Assembly: GCA_023136835.1 (NCBI GenBank)
Contig: JAGLQN010000003.1
Coordinates: 1-37,564, forward strand
DNA from: Candidatus Omnitrophota bacterium
Lineage (GTDB): Bacteria > Omnitrophota > Gorgyraeia > Zapsychrales > Zapsychraceae
Reading direction: 5' to 3'
DNA: 37,564 nt
Made by a program: the position numbers and the translations under genes. Of this stretch, positions 1 to 7,672 are shown in pieces; the first letter of the stretch is position 1; every line of letters begins with the position of its first letter. A model generated the notes under the pieces. It saw only the letters and a list, made by a program, of their open reading frames with translations. It made no database searches and had not been told where the DNA came from.

Positions 1-2
1 CA

Positions 3-89
3 TTCTCGATCGTTGTGACCAATGATACACGGAACCATGCGATCAAATTAACGTTTAAGGCAACAATATTTGAGGACGTGCCATCGTAA
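3..89 (+). CDS. C-terminal fragment of an unidentified protein upstream of the pilP-like gene
   Basis: An open frame enters from the left edge, with the first full codon at base 3, and stops with TAA at 87-89. Only 28 residues are visible, ending in FEDVPS, with alternating hydrophobic and polar residues that suggest a beta strand near the end. The next genes encode a PilP-like protein and a secretin. In type IV pilus operons the gene before pilP is usually pilO, so a PilO-like protein is a reasonable guess from position. The fragment itself has no diagnostic motif. Confidence 0.4.
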   Translation, partial: FSIVVTNDTRNHAIKLTFKATIFEDVPS

Positions 90-110
90 GGATACAATAA
101 GGATTTTTTT

Positions 111-149
111 ACAGCATAGGATCGTAAAAATGCGGATACTACTAGAAAA
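111..149 (+). repeat. Half copy of a dispersed repeat (copy A) at the 5' end of the pilP-like gene
   Basis: This 39-base stretch begins ACAGCATAGG and ends CTACTAGAAAA. It matches 28751-28791 at 34 of 39 aligned positions, with one 2-base gap. The matching copy between rpsJ and rplC continues into a long hairpin, but here the similarity stops after CTAGAAAA and no matching right arm follows. The ATG at 130 and the AGGA at 118-121, which could serve as its ribosome binding site, both lie inside the repeat. Confidence 0.6.
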
Positions 150-531
150 TCGTTCAAAGGTCATCGAGCAAGTGATTTTCTTGTCAATAGTACTGGTTTT
201 AATGGCTGTTGGGGTGGCTGTTGCTCAGGAGGATCAGCAGGGCCAGGAACCGTTTGTCTATGATGATGGCGGACGGAGGGACCCTTTATGGCCGCTCGTT
301 AATTCTAACGGGGCCATTCTTAATTATGAATCGGAATTTTTGATTACAGATCTCGCTTTGGAAGGTATTATGGCCGGTACCGATGGCGAAAATATGGCTA
401 TTATCAATGGGCGCGTTTTGAAGGCGCGTGATGCCATCGGGCAGTTTGTTGTGGAAAGGATTGGCGAAGATTCGATTATTTTGAAGAAGGGTAAACAAAA
501 ATTTGAACTTAAACTAAAAAAGGGGGAATGA
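130..531 (+). CDS. PilP-like pilus assembly protein
   Basis: This predicts a 133-residue exported protein. Residues 1-32 look like a signal peptide: a basic start (R2, R8, K10), a hydrophobic stretch and a possible AVA-Q cleavage site, with no lipobox cysteine. The mature part has an RDPLWPL motif followed by a small beta-rich domain, as in PilP, which links the inner-membrane PilNO complex to the secretin PilQ. The secretin gene starts one base after the stop, which supports this role. ATG 130 is preferred over TTG 70, which would overlap the upstream gene, and over GTG 172, which would remove the basic end of the signal peptide. The assignment rests on context and a short motif. Confidence 0.6.
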   Translation: MRILLENRSKVIEQVIFLSIVLVLMAVGVAVAQEDQQGQEPFVYDDGGRRDPLWPLVNSNGAILNYESEFLITDLALEGIMAGTDGENMAIINGRVLKARDAIGQFVVERIGEDSIILKKGKQKFELKLKKGE

Positions 532-532
532 C

Positions 533-1849
533 ATGTTCCGAAGAGCGATTATCTTAAGTATGGTGGTAGGCCTGATGGCGACAAGTGTTTATGCGCAGCA
601 AAAAGCAACTTCGCAGACAACAGAGGCACCGGTAACGCAGGAAGGCAATGTGAGTTTTGATTTTCGTGATGCTGATATCCAAAATGTGTTCAGGATCCTT
701 TCATTTAAAAGCGGTGTGAATATTGTAGCGGGGCCGGAGGTTACGGGAGTTGTGACGATTAAATTAGACGATGTGCCATGGCAGCGGGCGTTGGAGGTCA
801 TCTTGGAGACGTACGGATATGCTTATGAAAAGAAGGGAAATATTATTTCCGTAACAACTATTGAGAACCTAAAACAGCGAAGAGAAAATGCGATGCTTCT
901 TGCCGAGCAGGAAGAATTAGAGACAAGGATCTTTACTTTGAACTTCAGCAAAGCTTCTGAAATTATCGAATCCATCAACAAAATGAAGTCTGAAAGAGGA
1001 TCTATCAATTTTGATGAAAGAACCAATACGGTTATCGTCACGGATATTCATGATAGGATTGAGTTAATGGCGAAGGTCATTGATACCTTAGATACAACGA
1101 CGCCGCAGGTTCTTATTGAGTCTAAAATTGTTGAAACTATTTTAAATGATACGGAAAATCTCGGGGTTGACTGGACAGTCCAAGCCACCGCAGCTGGGGC
1201 GCAAAGAGATACCACTTGGCCGTTTAAGCGGGGAGGTACGGAGAATAGATATGCGGGGGATGTTGATACGCCTACTACTGGCACTTTTGGAACCTTAAGT
1301 TTTTCTGCGTTCCAAGCTGTGCTTGAATTACTCAAGTCAAGAACAGATACGAACATTCTCTCGAACCCAAAAATTGTGACCCTTGACAATAAACCGGCGC
1401 ATATTCAAGTCGGCACAGAATATCCGATCCCAAGTTTTGGAGCCAACAGTGAAACGGGCCAATTGCAAACAACGGGGATTGAATACCAGAATATAGGAAT
1501 TAATTTTCAGGTCACGCCCCATGTCAACAATGCCGGATTTGTTACGCTTGAATTGCAGCCGGAAGTTTCGACATTTGCGGGCGAGCAAAGTTTTCAAGGC
1601 ATCAACGTGCCTTTGATCGGAACAGAATCAGTTAAGACCAGCGTTATGGTCAAAGACGGGGATACGCTCGTTATTGCCGGTTTGATCACAGATGAGCTGA
1701 CGGACACAATGAAGAAGGTGCCGTTTTTTGGAGATATTCCGGTGCTCGGCCTTATATTCCGAAAATCAGGAAAAACTATAATTAAAAAAGATCTGATTAT
1801 TTTCATAACTCCGCACATAATTACTCCTGAGATCCCTTTGGATTCTTAA
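533..1849 (+). CDS. Secretin, PilQ/GspD-type outer-membrane channel
   Basis: This 438-residue protein has a signal peptide (residues 1-21, ending VYA-Q). A short N-terminal secretin/TonB-like domain spans about residues 45-110 (starting VSFDFRDADIQNVFRIL). A second ring-forming domain spans about 130-190, and the secretin barrel domain about 195-430. The hallmark near the end is VPFFGDIPVLGLIFR at 396-410, followed by LIIFITPHII. Such proteins form multimeric gates for type IV pili or type II secretion. It is shorter than typical PilQ and has no obvious N-terminal AMIN domain. The pilP-like gene directly upstream favours the pilus role, but a GspD-like role cannot be excluded. Confidence 0.9.
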   Translation: MFRRAIILSMVVGLMATSVYAQQKATSQTTEAPVTQEGNVSFDFRDADIQNVFRILSFKSGVNIVAGPEVTGVVTIKLDDVPWQRALEVILETYGYAYEKKGNIISVTTIENLKQRRENAMLLAEQEELETRIFTLNFSKASEIIESINKMKSERGSINFDERTNTVIVTDIHDRIELMAKVIDTLDTTTPQVLIESKIVETILNDTENLGVDWTVQATAAGAQRDTTWPFKRGGTENRYAGDVDTPTTGTFGTLSFSAFQAVLELLKSRTDTNILSNPKIVTLDNKPAHIQVGTEYPIPSFGANSETGQLQTTGIEYQNIGINFQVTPHVNNAGFVTLELQPEVSTFAGEQSFQGINVPLIGTESVKTSVMVKDGDTLVIAGLITDELTDTMKKVPFFGDIPVLGLIFRKSGKTIIKKDLIIFITPHIITPEIPLDS

Positions 1850-1955
1850 AAAAGGAGTAACGGTAAAAGATTTTATCCCAAAAAGAACAGGGTCGAGGGT
1901 GTGTTAATGGTTACTCTATATCTATTCAGGGACAAGAAAGGTTTAAGGTGTTATT

Positions 1956-3284
1956 TTGTCGAGAGAAATTCTTATTCAAACACAAAAGGAGGAACGGCTT
2001 GTTGCCATTATCGAAAATGGCCGGGTCGATGATTTCTACATTGAGGTTGACCGTTTTCAATCTCTCTTGGGGAATATTTATAAAGGAAAAGTAGAGTCCA
2101 TTCTCCCTTCGATCAATGCGGCTTTTGTAAATATCGGCCAGGGGCGTAACGGATTTCTGTATCTAACGGATGCTGTTAATCCGCTGTTCGAGGAAGAGTT
2201 TTCCGGGACGCGCAAATTTATCGATAAAATTTTTGGAAACAAAAAGGCGGAAGCTAAAGCGCAACCCAAGCAAAGACGTCGAGGAAGAAGAGAAAAAAAT
2301 ACCATTTCCCTAAAAGTCGGGCAAGAGATCCTTGTCCAGGTCGTCAAAGACCCTTTCGGGGAAAAGGGAGCCCGTCTTACAACCCACCTCACTTTACCGG
2401 GGCGTTTCGTTGTTTATATGCCCTGTGACCAGCAAACAGGTATTTCCAAGAAAATCGAGAATTCCGAAGAGCGCCAGCGATTACGGGAAGTGATCAAAGG
2501 GTTTACTTTTGCGAAGAGCGGGGGATTTATCATTCGCACCGCTTCGCTTAAGCAGGGGAAACGCGAGCTTGTACGTGACGCAAAATTCCTCTATCACATC
2601 TGGGTTAAGATCTACAAAAAAGCGGAACAACAAAAGGCGCCGGCCCTGATCTATGAAGAGGGGGAATTGACATGGAAGATTGTCCGCGATTATTTGACAG
2701 AAAAAGTTGATAAGCTGATTATTGATTCTGAGGAAGAATATCAGAAAATCCGAAAATTTGTTCAAACACTTATCGGCCGTGAAATGGTTAGCAAGATCCA
2801 ATGTTATAAAGGCAATACGCCTTTATTTGATTCAAAGCGCGTTTCAAAAGATCTTCAAAGTATTTATGATACCCATGTTTACTGCAAATCGGGCGCCTAT
2901 ATTGTTATCAATCCAACTGAAGGCCTGATCGTTGTTGACGTTAATAGCGGTAAATTTAAGACAAAAGCGTCGCCGGGGGATGCGGCCTTTATGGTCAACA
3001 TGGAGGTCGTCCCCGAGATTGCCCGGCAGTTGCGCCTGCGTGACTTAGGTGGTATCATTGTCATGGATTTTATCGATATGACCAAGGAAGATCACAAGCG
3101 CAAGGTTTTGGACGCTTTGCAAAAAGCGCTGGCACGCGATCATGCGAAAACTGAGGTCGGAAGCCGCATTTCTCCTTTAGGTCTTGTTGAAATGACACGG
3201 GCGCGAACAGGCAAAACGATTGAGTCAATTTCTTTTGGAAAATGTCCTTTCTGTGATGGACGTGGCCGGGTTAAAATTATCTAA
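1956..3284 (+). CDS. rng: Ribonuclease G/E family endoribonuclease
   Basis: This 442-residue protein is close in size to RNase G and lacks the long C-terminal scaffold of RNase E. An S1 RNA-binding domain covers roughly residues 37-145, with a basic insertion near 95-115. The catalytic metal-binding aspartates appear as VVDVNSG (D328) and VMDFIDM (D371). A CPFC pair at 430-433 matches the zinc-link cysteines. It would cut single-stranded RNA in rRNA maturation and mRNA decay. The start is TTG, chosen because AAGGTG lies five bases upstream and the protein aligns with the family from there. It sits directly before rplU, a common arrangement. Confidence 0.92.
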   Translation: MSREILIQTQKEERLVAIIENGRVDDFYIEVDRFQSLLGNIYKGKVESILPSINAAFVNIGQGRNGFLYLTDAVNPLFEEEFSGTRKFIDKIFGNKKAEAKAQPKQRRRGRREKNTISLKVGQEILVQVVKDPFGEKGARLTTHLTLPGRFVVYMPCDQQTGISKKIENSEERQRLREVIKGFTFAKSGGFIIRTASLKQGKRELVRDAKFLYHIWVKIYKKAEQQKAPALIYEEGELTWKIVRDYLTEKVDKLIIDSEEEYQKIRKFVQTLIGREMVSKIQCYKGNTPLFDSKRVSKDLQSIYDTHVYCKSGAYIVINPTEGLIVVDVNSGKFKTKASPGDAAFMVNMEVVPEIARQLRLRDLGGIIVMDFIDMTKEDHKRKVLDALQKALARDHAKTEVGSRISPLGLVEMTRARTGKTIESISFGKCPFCDGRGRVKII

Positions 3285-3328
3285 AGAATTAAGAGGTTTC
3301 TTAAAGGGAAACAATAAGGAGGTTTAAC

Positions 3329-3640
3329 GTGTACGCAATTATTCAAGTAGGTTCTTCACAAATGAAAGTTTCTGAGGGTGATGTGATCGACGCCCGTCGC
3401 ATTAAAGAAGAGGCTGGAAAAAACATTATTTTCGATAAGGTGATGCTCTTTGCAAAGGGTTCGGATATTCGTATCGGTCAGCCGTATCTTAAAGATGTGA
3501 AAGTGACGGCGAAAGTCGTTGAGCATCACTCGGATGACAAAGTTGTGGCCTATAAATACCGCAAGCGTAAGAATTCGGCGAGCAAAGTAGGCCATCGCCA
3601 AAAGCTGACGGTTCTCAATATTACAAAGATATCTGCTTAA
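3329..3640 (+). CDS. rplU: 50S ribosomal protein L21
   Basis: This 103-residue protein has the usual L21 length. It begins YAIIQVGSSQMKV after the initiator and has the C-terminal KRKNS..KVGHRQ signature that contacts 23S rRNA. The start is GTG with a strong AAGGAGG site at 3317-3322. L21 is normally followed by rpmA (L27) and then obg. Here obg follows after 54 bases and rpmA is absent from the slot. Confidence 0.95.
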   Translation: MYAIIQVGSSQMKVSEGDVIDARRIKEEAGKNIIFDKVMLFAKGSDIRIGQPYLKDVKVTAKVVEHHSDDKVVAYKYRKRKNSASKVGHRQKLTVLNITKISA

Positions 3641-3694
3641 TGGGGAGAAGAAAGGCCGGTTCTTTTCAAAAGGCTTTCTCCGGTCAAGGGAACC

Positions 3695-4678
3695 ATGATA
3701 TTTGTCGATGAAGCGAGAATTTTTGTGCAGGGCGGCGACGGCGGGCAGGGATGCGAGAGTTTTTACAGAGACAAATATATGCGTTATCCGAGGCCCGATG
3801 GCGGTGACGGCGGTAAAGGCGGAGATGTAATCGTTTGTGCTCAGAGAAGTATTCGCACCCTTCTTGATTTCAAGTTCAGGCAACATCACAAGGCTCACAA
3901 AGGCGGCCATGCTAGCAGTAAGGGTAAAACAGGCAAGAATGGAAAGGACTCTATTCTGCGTGTTCCTGTCGGAACGATTATCCGGGACCAGGAGACGGAT
4001 TTGCTGATCAAGGATCTTTCCGTTGATCAGCAGTCTGTGGTTGTTGCCAAGGGCGGAGAAGGGGGTATCGGAAATGCCCGGCGTAAGACTCGTACGCCGC
4101 CTGAAAACGGACAGAAGCGTACTATTGGTCTTGAATTAAAGCTCGTCGCCGATGTTGGGATCGTCGGATTTCCCAATGCCGGAAAATCAACGCTCATATC
4201 CAATATTTCGAGAGTTAAATCCAAAATAGCCCGTTATCCTTTCACGACAAAACAGCCGATCCTTGGCATTGTTGAAGACGAGGATGAGTTTAGTTTTATT
4301 GTAGCTGACCTTCCTGGCATCATTGAAGGAGCGCATGAAGGAAAGGGCTTGGGCGACCGTTTTTTGCGGCATGCGGAGCGCACAAGGATTTTAATGCATC
4401 TTGTTGATATGTCAGGGTCGGAAGGACGCGATCCGCTTGATGATTATCGAAAGATCGATCATGAGTTGGAGGCTTATGGAGATACGCTTGCTTTCAAGCA
4501 TAAGTTGATCGTTGCCAATAAAATGGATTTGCCGGAAGCTGAAGGTCATTTGACCCGTTTTAGGGATGAAATCAAAGAAAAAATTCTTCCCGTGTCTGCT
4601 TTAGAAAAAAAAGGGCTTGAAGAGTTAGTTGGCGAAATCAAAGGTGTTTTATGCTCAGAAAATTTCCAGGAAAAGTAA
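3695..4678 (+). CDS. obg: GTPase Obg/CgtA
   Basis: This 327-residue protein contains the glycine-rich Obg fold (about residues 1-157) followed by a GTPase domain. The nucleotide motifs are clear: GFPNAGKST at 158-166, DLPG at 205-208, NKMD at 275-278 and SALE at 301-304. Obg binds the 50S subunit and acts as a late assembly checkpoint linked to ppGpp and growth control. The protein ends soon after the G domain, so the variable C-terminal extension of some homologues is missing. Its last 28 bases overlap the start of proB in another frame, which implies translational coupling. Confidence 0.95.
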   Translation: MIFVDEARIFVQGGDGGQGCESFYRDKYMRYPRPDGGDGGKGGDVIVCAQRSIRTLLDFKFRQHHKAHKGGHASSKGKTGKNGKDSILRVPVGTIIRDQETDLLIKDLSVDQQSVVVAKGGEGGIGNARRKTRTPPENGQKRTIGLELKLVADVGIVGFPNAGKSTLISNISRVKSKIARYPFTTKQPILGIVEDEDEFSFIVADLPGIIEGAHEGKGLGDRFLRHAERTRILMHLVDMSGSEGRDPLDDYRKIDHELEAYGDTLAFKHKLIVANKMDLPEAEGHLTRFRDEIKEKILPVSALEKKGLEELVGEIKGVLCSENFQEK

Positions 4679-5772
4679 AAAGAATTATTATTAAGGTCGG
4701 TTCGAGCGTGATCGCGACCGATCAAATGAAACCGCGCATGGCCCATTTACGTTCGCTGGTAGCTCAGGTCTCTGCTATTCGTCGACGGAATATCGATGTG
4801 ATTCTTGTTAGCTCCGGGGCGATTGTTCTTGGAATGGGCGAATTGAACCGCAAGCACCGTTCATCGGATTTAGCGTCATTACAAGCTTTGGCTGCCATCG
4901 GTCAAACGGTCTTAATGAGAAAGTATGATGAACTGTTCAAAAGGAACAAGCAGAAGTGCGCGCAGCTTCTTTTAACATGGGATGATTTTGACAATCGCCT
5001 GCGGCATAACAACGCGCGCAATACTCTTCGCACGATGTTGGAGTGGGGTGTGATCCCTGTTATTAATGAAAATGATACGATCTCCACAGATGAGATAAAA
5101 TTCGGCGACAATGACAAGCTTTCCGCTTTGGTGGCGAGCCTTGTTCAAGCGGACCTTTTGGTTCTTCTTTCGGATGTTGAAGGTTTTTATGATCTCAAAG
5201 GAGGCGAGAAAAAACTTTTTGAAGAGATCAAAGAAATTACGCGCGAAATTGAAGGCTTTGCTTCGGGGAGATCTTCTCATTCTGTCAGCGCGGTCAATCC
5301 GACGGCAAAAAAGCATATGTCGAAAGGCGGCATGGCGGCGAAATTAGACGCTATTAAAGTTGCGACACAGGCCAAGATTCCCTGTATTATCGCTAATGGA
5401 GAAACAGAGGACGTTCTACTGCGCATTTTAAAAGGAGAACGTATCGGCACGCTTTTTATGGAAAAAGAGGAGAAGGTATTGGCCCGTAAACATTGGATCT
5501 CTTTTGGGGCTAAACCCAAAGGTTCTGTTATCGTTGATAATGGAGCGAGGCAAGCTTTACTCAAAGGGGGCAAAAGCCTTCTTCTTCCTGGAGTTGTTGG
5601 CTGGGAAGGACATTTTAAAAAAGATGATGTGGTTGTTGTCAGAGATGAAGACGATCATGAAATTGCCCGCGGGATTACGAATTACTCGACGACAATGTTA
5701 CAAGCCATAGAAGAAAAAAAAGGTCAGCGCGAACTGATCCATTGCGATAATTTGGTTTTATGTAAACGCTGA
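4651..5772 (+). CDS. proB: Glutamate 5-kinase
   Basis: This 373-residue protein phosphorylates L-glutamate with ATP, the first step of proline synthesis. An amino-acid-kinase domain covers about residues 9-255, with the IIIKVGSSVI loop (12-21), SSGA (54-57), NENDT (139-143), FGDND (151-155) and LLSDVEGFY (172-180). A PUA domain follows at about 280-360, as in the full-length Escherichia coli type. The ATG lies inside the end of obg, with AAAGGTG a few bases upstream. proA follows after 14 bases, so the two pathway enzymes are adjacent. Confidence 0.95.
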   Translation: MLRKFPGKVKRIIIKVGSSVIATDQMKPRMAHLRSLVAQVSAIRRRNIDVILVSSGAIVLGMGELNRKHRSSDLASLQALAAIGQTVLMRKYDELFKRNKQKCAQLLLTWDDFDNRLRHNNARNTLRTMLEWGVIPVINENDTISTDEIKFGDNDKLSALVASLVQADLLVLLSDVEGFYDLKGGEKKLFEEIKEITREIEGFASGRSSHSVSAVNPTAKKHMSKGGMAAKLDAIKVATQAKIPCIIANGETEDVLLRILKGERIGTLFMEKEEKVLARKHWISFGAKPKGSVIVDNGARQALLKGGKSLLLPGVVGWEGHFKKDDVVVVRDEDDHEIARGITNYSTTMLQAIEEKKGQRELIHCDNLVLCKR

Positions 5773-5786
5773 ATGGTGGATCCCGG

Positions 5787-7058
5787 ATGATGAGCAGTAA
5801 GAAATTAGAAAATATGATTGTTAAAATGGTCAAAGAGGCAAAAAAGGCTTCCCAGTCGATGGCCCTTGTCAAAACTTCTGCCAAGAATACTGTTTTACGC
5901 AAGATGGCAAAGGCCTTGGTGGCTAACACGGATTATTTGATCAGAGAAAATAAAAAGGACCTCAAAGCAGGAGCAGCGAAAGGATTATCCAGTGCCCTTG
6001 TGGACCGTTTAACGCTCAATGAAAAACGCGTTAAAGGCATGGCTCGGTGCCTTCTCGATACGGTAGCCATTAAGGATCCGGTGGGGGGAATTATTGAGAC
6101 GATCAAACGGCCTAATGGTTTAGTGATAAAGAAAGTGCGCGCTCCGATGGGTGTTGTCGGGATCATTTATGAGTCACGGCCTAATGTGACAAGTGATTGC
6201 GTGGGGCTATGTCTCAAATCCGGAAATTCTGTCATCTTAAAAGGGGGGAAAGAGGCTTTTTATTCGAATAAAGCGATCTATTCTATTTTAAGAAAGGCAT
6301 TGAAGGGAAGTAAAATCCCGCCTGAGGCGGTACAATTTGTTTCCACGACGGACCGGGCAGCGGTCAACATCCTTCTTCAGCAAGATGAATATGTTGATCT
6401 TATTATTCCGCGTGGCGGAGAAGGATTGATCCGTTTTGTGGCTGACAACACGCGTATTCCGGTTGTCAAGCATTATAAAGGGATATGTCATACCTACGTC
6501 GCTAAGGATGCGGATCTAAAGATAGCACAGGCGGTCTGTTTCAACGCTAAAGTTCAAAGACCCGGAGTGTGCAATGCCATGGAAACCATGCTGGTGCACA
6601 AGAATTGTGCGGCCCGCTTTTTGCCGAAAATGATCAAGGTTTTTCAAGAAGCCGGCGTTGAGATAAGAGGGTGCCCTGGAACACGGTGTATTGTTAAAAA
6701 AGGTGTTAAGGCGGCAACTCTAAAGGATTGGAGTGAAGAATATCTTGATATGATCTTGTCGGTTAAAGTTGTTAACAGTCTTAAGGAGGCGATCGATCAT
6801 ATTAATACATACGGTTCGCGTCATTCGGATGCCATCATTACACGCGATAAAAAGCAAGCCGACCAATTTTTTAAATCGGTTGATTCGGCATGCCTTTATG
6901 TCAATACGTCGACGAGATTTACGGATGGTTTTGAATTTGGCTTTGGCGCGGAAGTTGGAATAAGCACAGATAAACTGCATGCACGCGGGCCTATGGCCCT
7001 AGAAGGTTTGACGACCTACAAATACGAGATCCATGGTAAAGGGCAGATACGCCAATGA
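5787..7058 (+). CDS. proA: Gamma-glutamyl phosphate reductase
   Basis: This 423-residue NADPH-dependent enzyme of the aldehyde dehydrogenase superfamily reduces the ProB product to glutamate-5-semialdehyde. The family motif YESRPNV lies at 128-134 and the catalytic cysteine is C262 in QRPGVCNAMET. Length and C-terminal pattern (FGFGAEVGIST) fit ProA throughout. Two adjacent ATGs (5787 and 5790) are possible starts, and GGTGG at 5775-5779 suits the first. The end overlaps nadD by four bases (ATGA). Confidence 0.95.
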   Translation: MMSSKKLENMIVKMVKEAKKASQSMALVKTSAKNTVLRKMAKALVANTDYLIRENKKDLKAGAAKGLSSALVDRLTLNEKRVKGMARCLLDTVAIKDPVGGIIETIKRPNGLVIKKVRAPMGVVGIIYESRPNVTSDCVGLCLKSGNSVILKGGKEAFYSNKAIYSILRKALKGSKIPPEAVQFVSTTDRAAVNILLQQDEYVDLIIPRGGEGLIRFVADNTRIPVVKHYKGICHTYVAKDADLKIAQAVCFNAKVQRPGVCNAMETMLVHKNCAARFLPKMIKVFQEAGVEIRGCPGTRCIVKKGVKAATLKDWSEEYLDMILSVKVVNSLKEAIDHINTYGSRHSDAIITRDKKQADQFFKSVDSACLYVNTSTRFTDGFEFGFGAEVGISTDKLHARGPMALEGLTTYKYEIHGKGQIRQ

Positions 7059-7672
7059 AGCGCATTGGGATTTTAGGCGGAACGTTTAATCCGATCCATA
7101 TCGGGCACCTTACGATTGCCGAGATGGTTCATGAGCAGTTGAACCTGGATAAGGTGATTTTTGTCCCTTCAAATCTTCCTCCGCATAAAAGCAGTAAGAA
7201 TGTTGTCTCGGCTGGGGATCGTTGTCATATGATCCGCTTGGCCGTTCGAGGAAATCCTCGTTTTGAAGTTTCTGATTATGAGATCAAAAAAGGAGGAAAA
7301 TCCTACAGTATAGAGACAGTAAACCATTTTCGTGACAGCTATCCTCCGGGGACCAAGTTGTTTTTCATTATCGGAAGCGACGTTCTTCCGACGTTACGCA
7401 CGTGGAAACGTATTAATGATATTTTTAAGATCGTTTCCTTTGTGTCGGTCAACCGGCCTGGATTTAAGGAAAAAAAATCAAAAGTCAAATTAAGATCGAT
7501 CACTGTTCCCGGCCTGCAGACCTCTTCGTCGTACGTGCGCAAACGCATAACATCAGGAAAGACAGTGAAATATTTAGTGCCGGATAATGTCTTGAGTTAT
7601 ATCGAGAAGAAAAGATTGTATAAAATAAATAATTCTAGAAAGGAAAAGCATGGCAAGAAGAGCGAAAGATGA
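7055..7672 (+). CDS. nadD: Nicotinate-nucleotide adenylyltransferase
   Basis: This 205-residue enzyme adenylates nicotinate mononucleotide in NAD synthesis. The nucleotidyltransferase signature GGTFNPIHIGH is at residues 8-18. FIIGSDVLPTLRTWKR and the C-terminal SSSYVRKRI motif are also present. It starts on the ATGA overlap with proA. obg-proB-proA-nadD is a common bacterial order, usually continued by rsfS. Here the next gene encodes a phosphohexomutase, whose start overlaps the end of nadD by 23 bases. The last dozen residues are lysine-rich and probably disordered. Confidence 0.94.
   Translation: MKRIGILGGTFNPIHIGHLTIAEMVHEQLNLDKVIFVPSNLPPHKSSKNVVSAGDRCHMIRLAVRGNPRFEVSDYEIKKGGKSYSIETVNHFRDSYPPGTKLFFIIGSDVLPTLRTWKRINDIFKIVSFVSVNRPGFKEKKSKVKLRSITVPGLQTSSSYVRKRITSGKTVKYLVPDNVLSYIEKKRLYKINNSRKEKHGKKSER

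Noticed and set aside
1383-1411. TTGACA inside the secretin gene
   Set aside because: No acceptable -10 box occurs at the right distance.
2694-2720. TTGACA followed by GATTAT inside rng
   Set aside because: The -10 box is weak and no gene starts nearby, so this is probably a chance match.
3356-3910. 184-codon minus-strand open frame across rplU and obg
   Set aside because: It is a shadow of the two plus-strand genes and shows no family motif.
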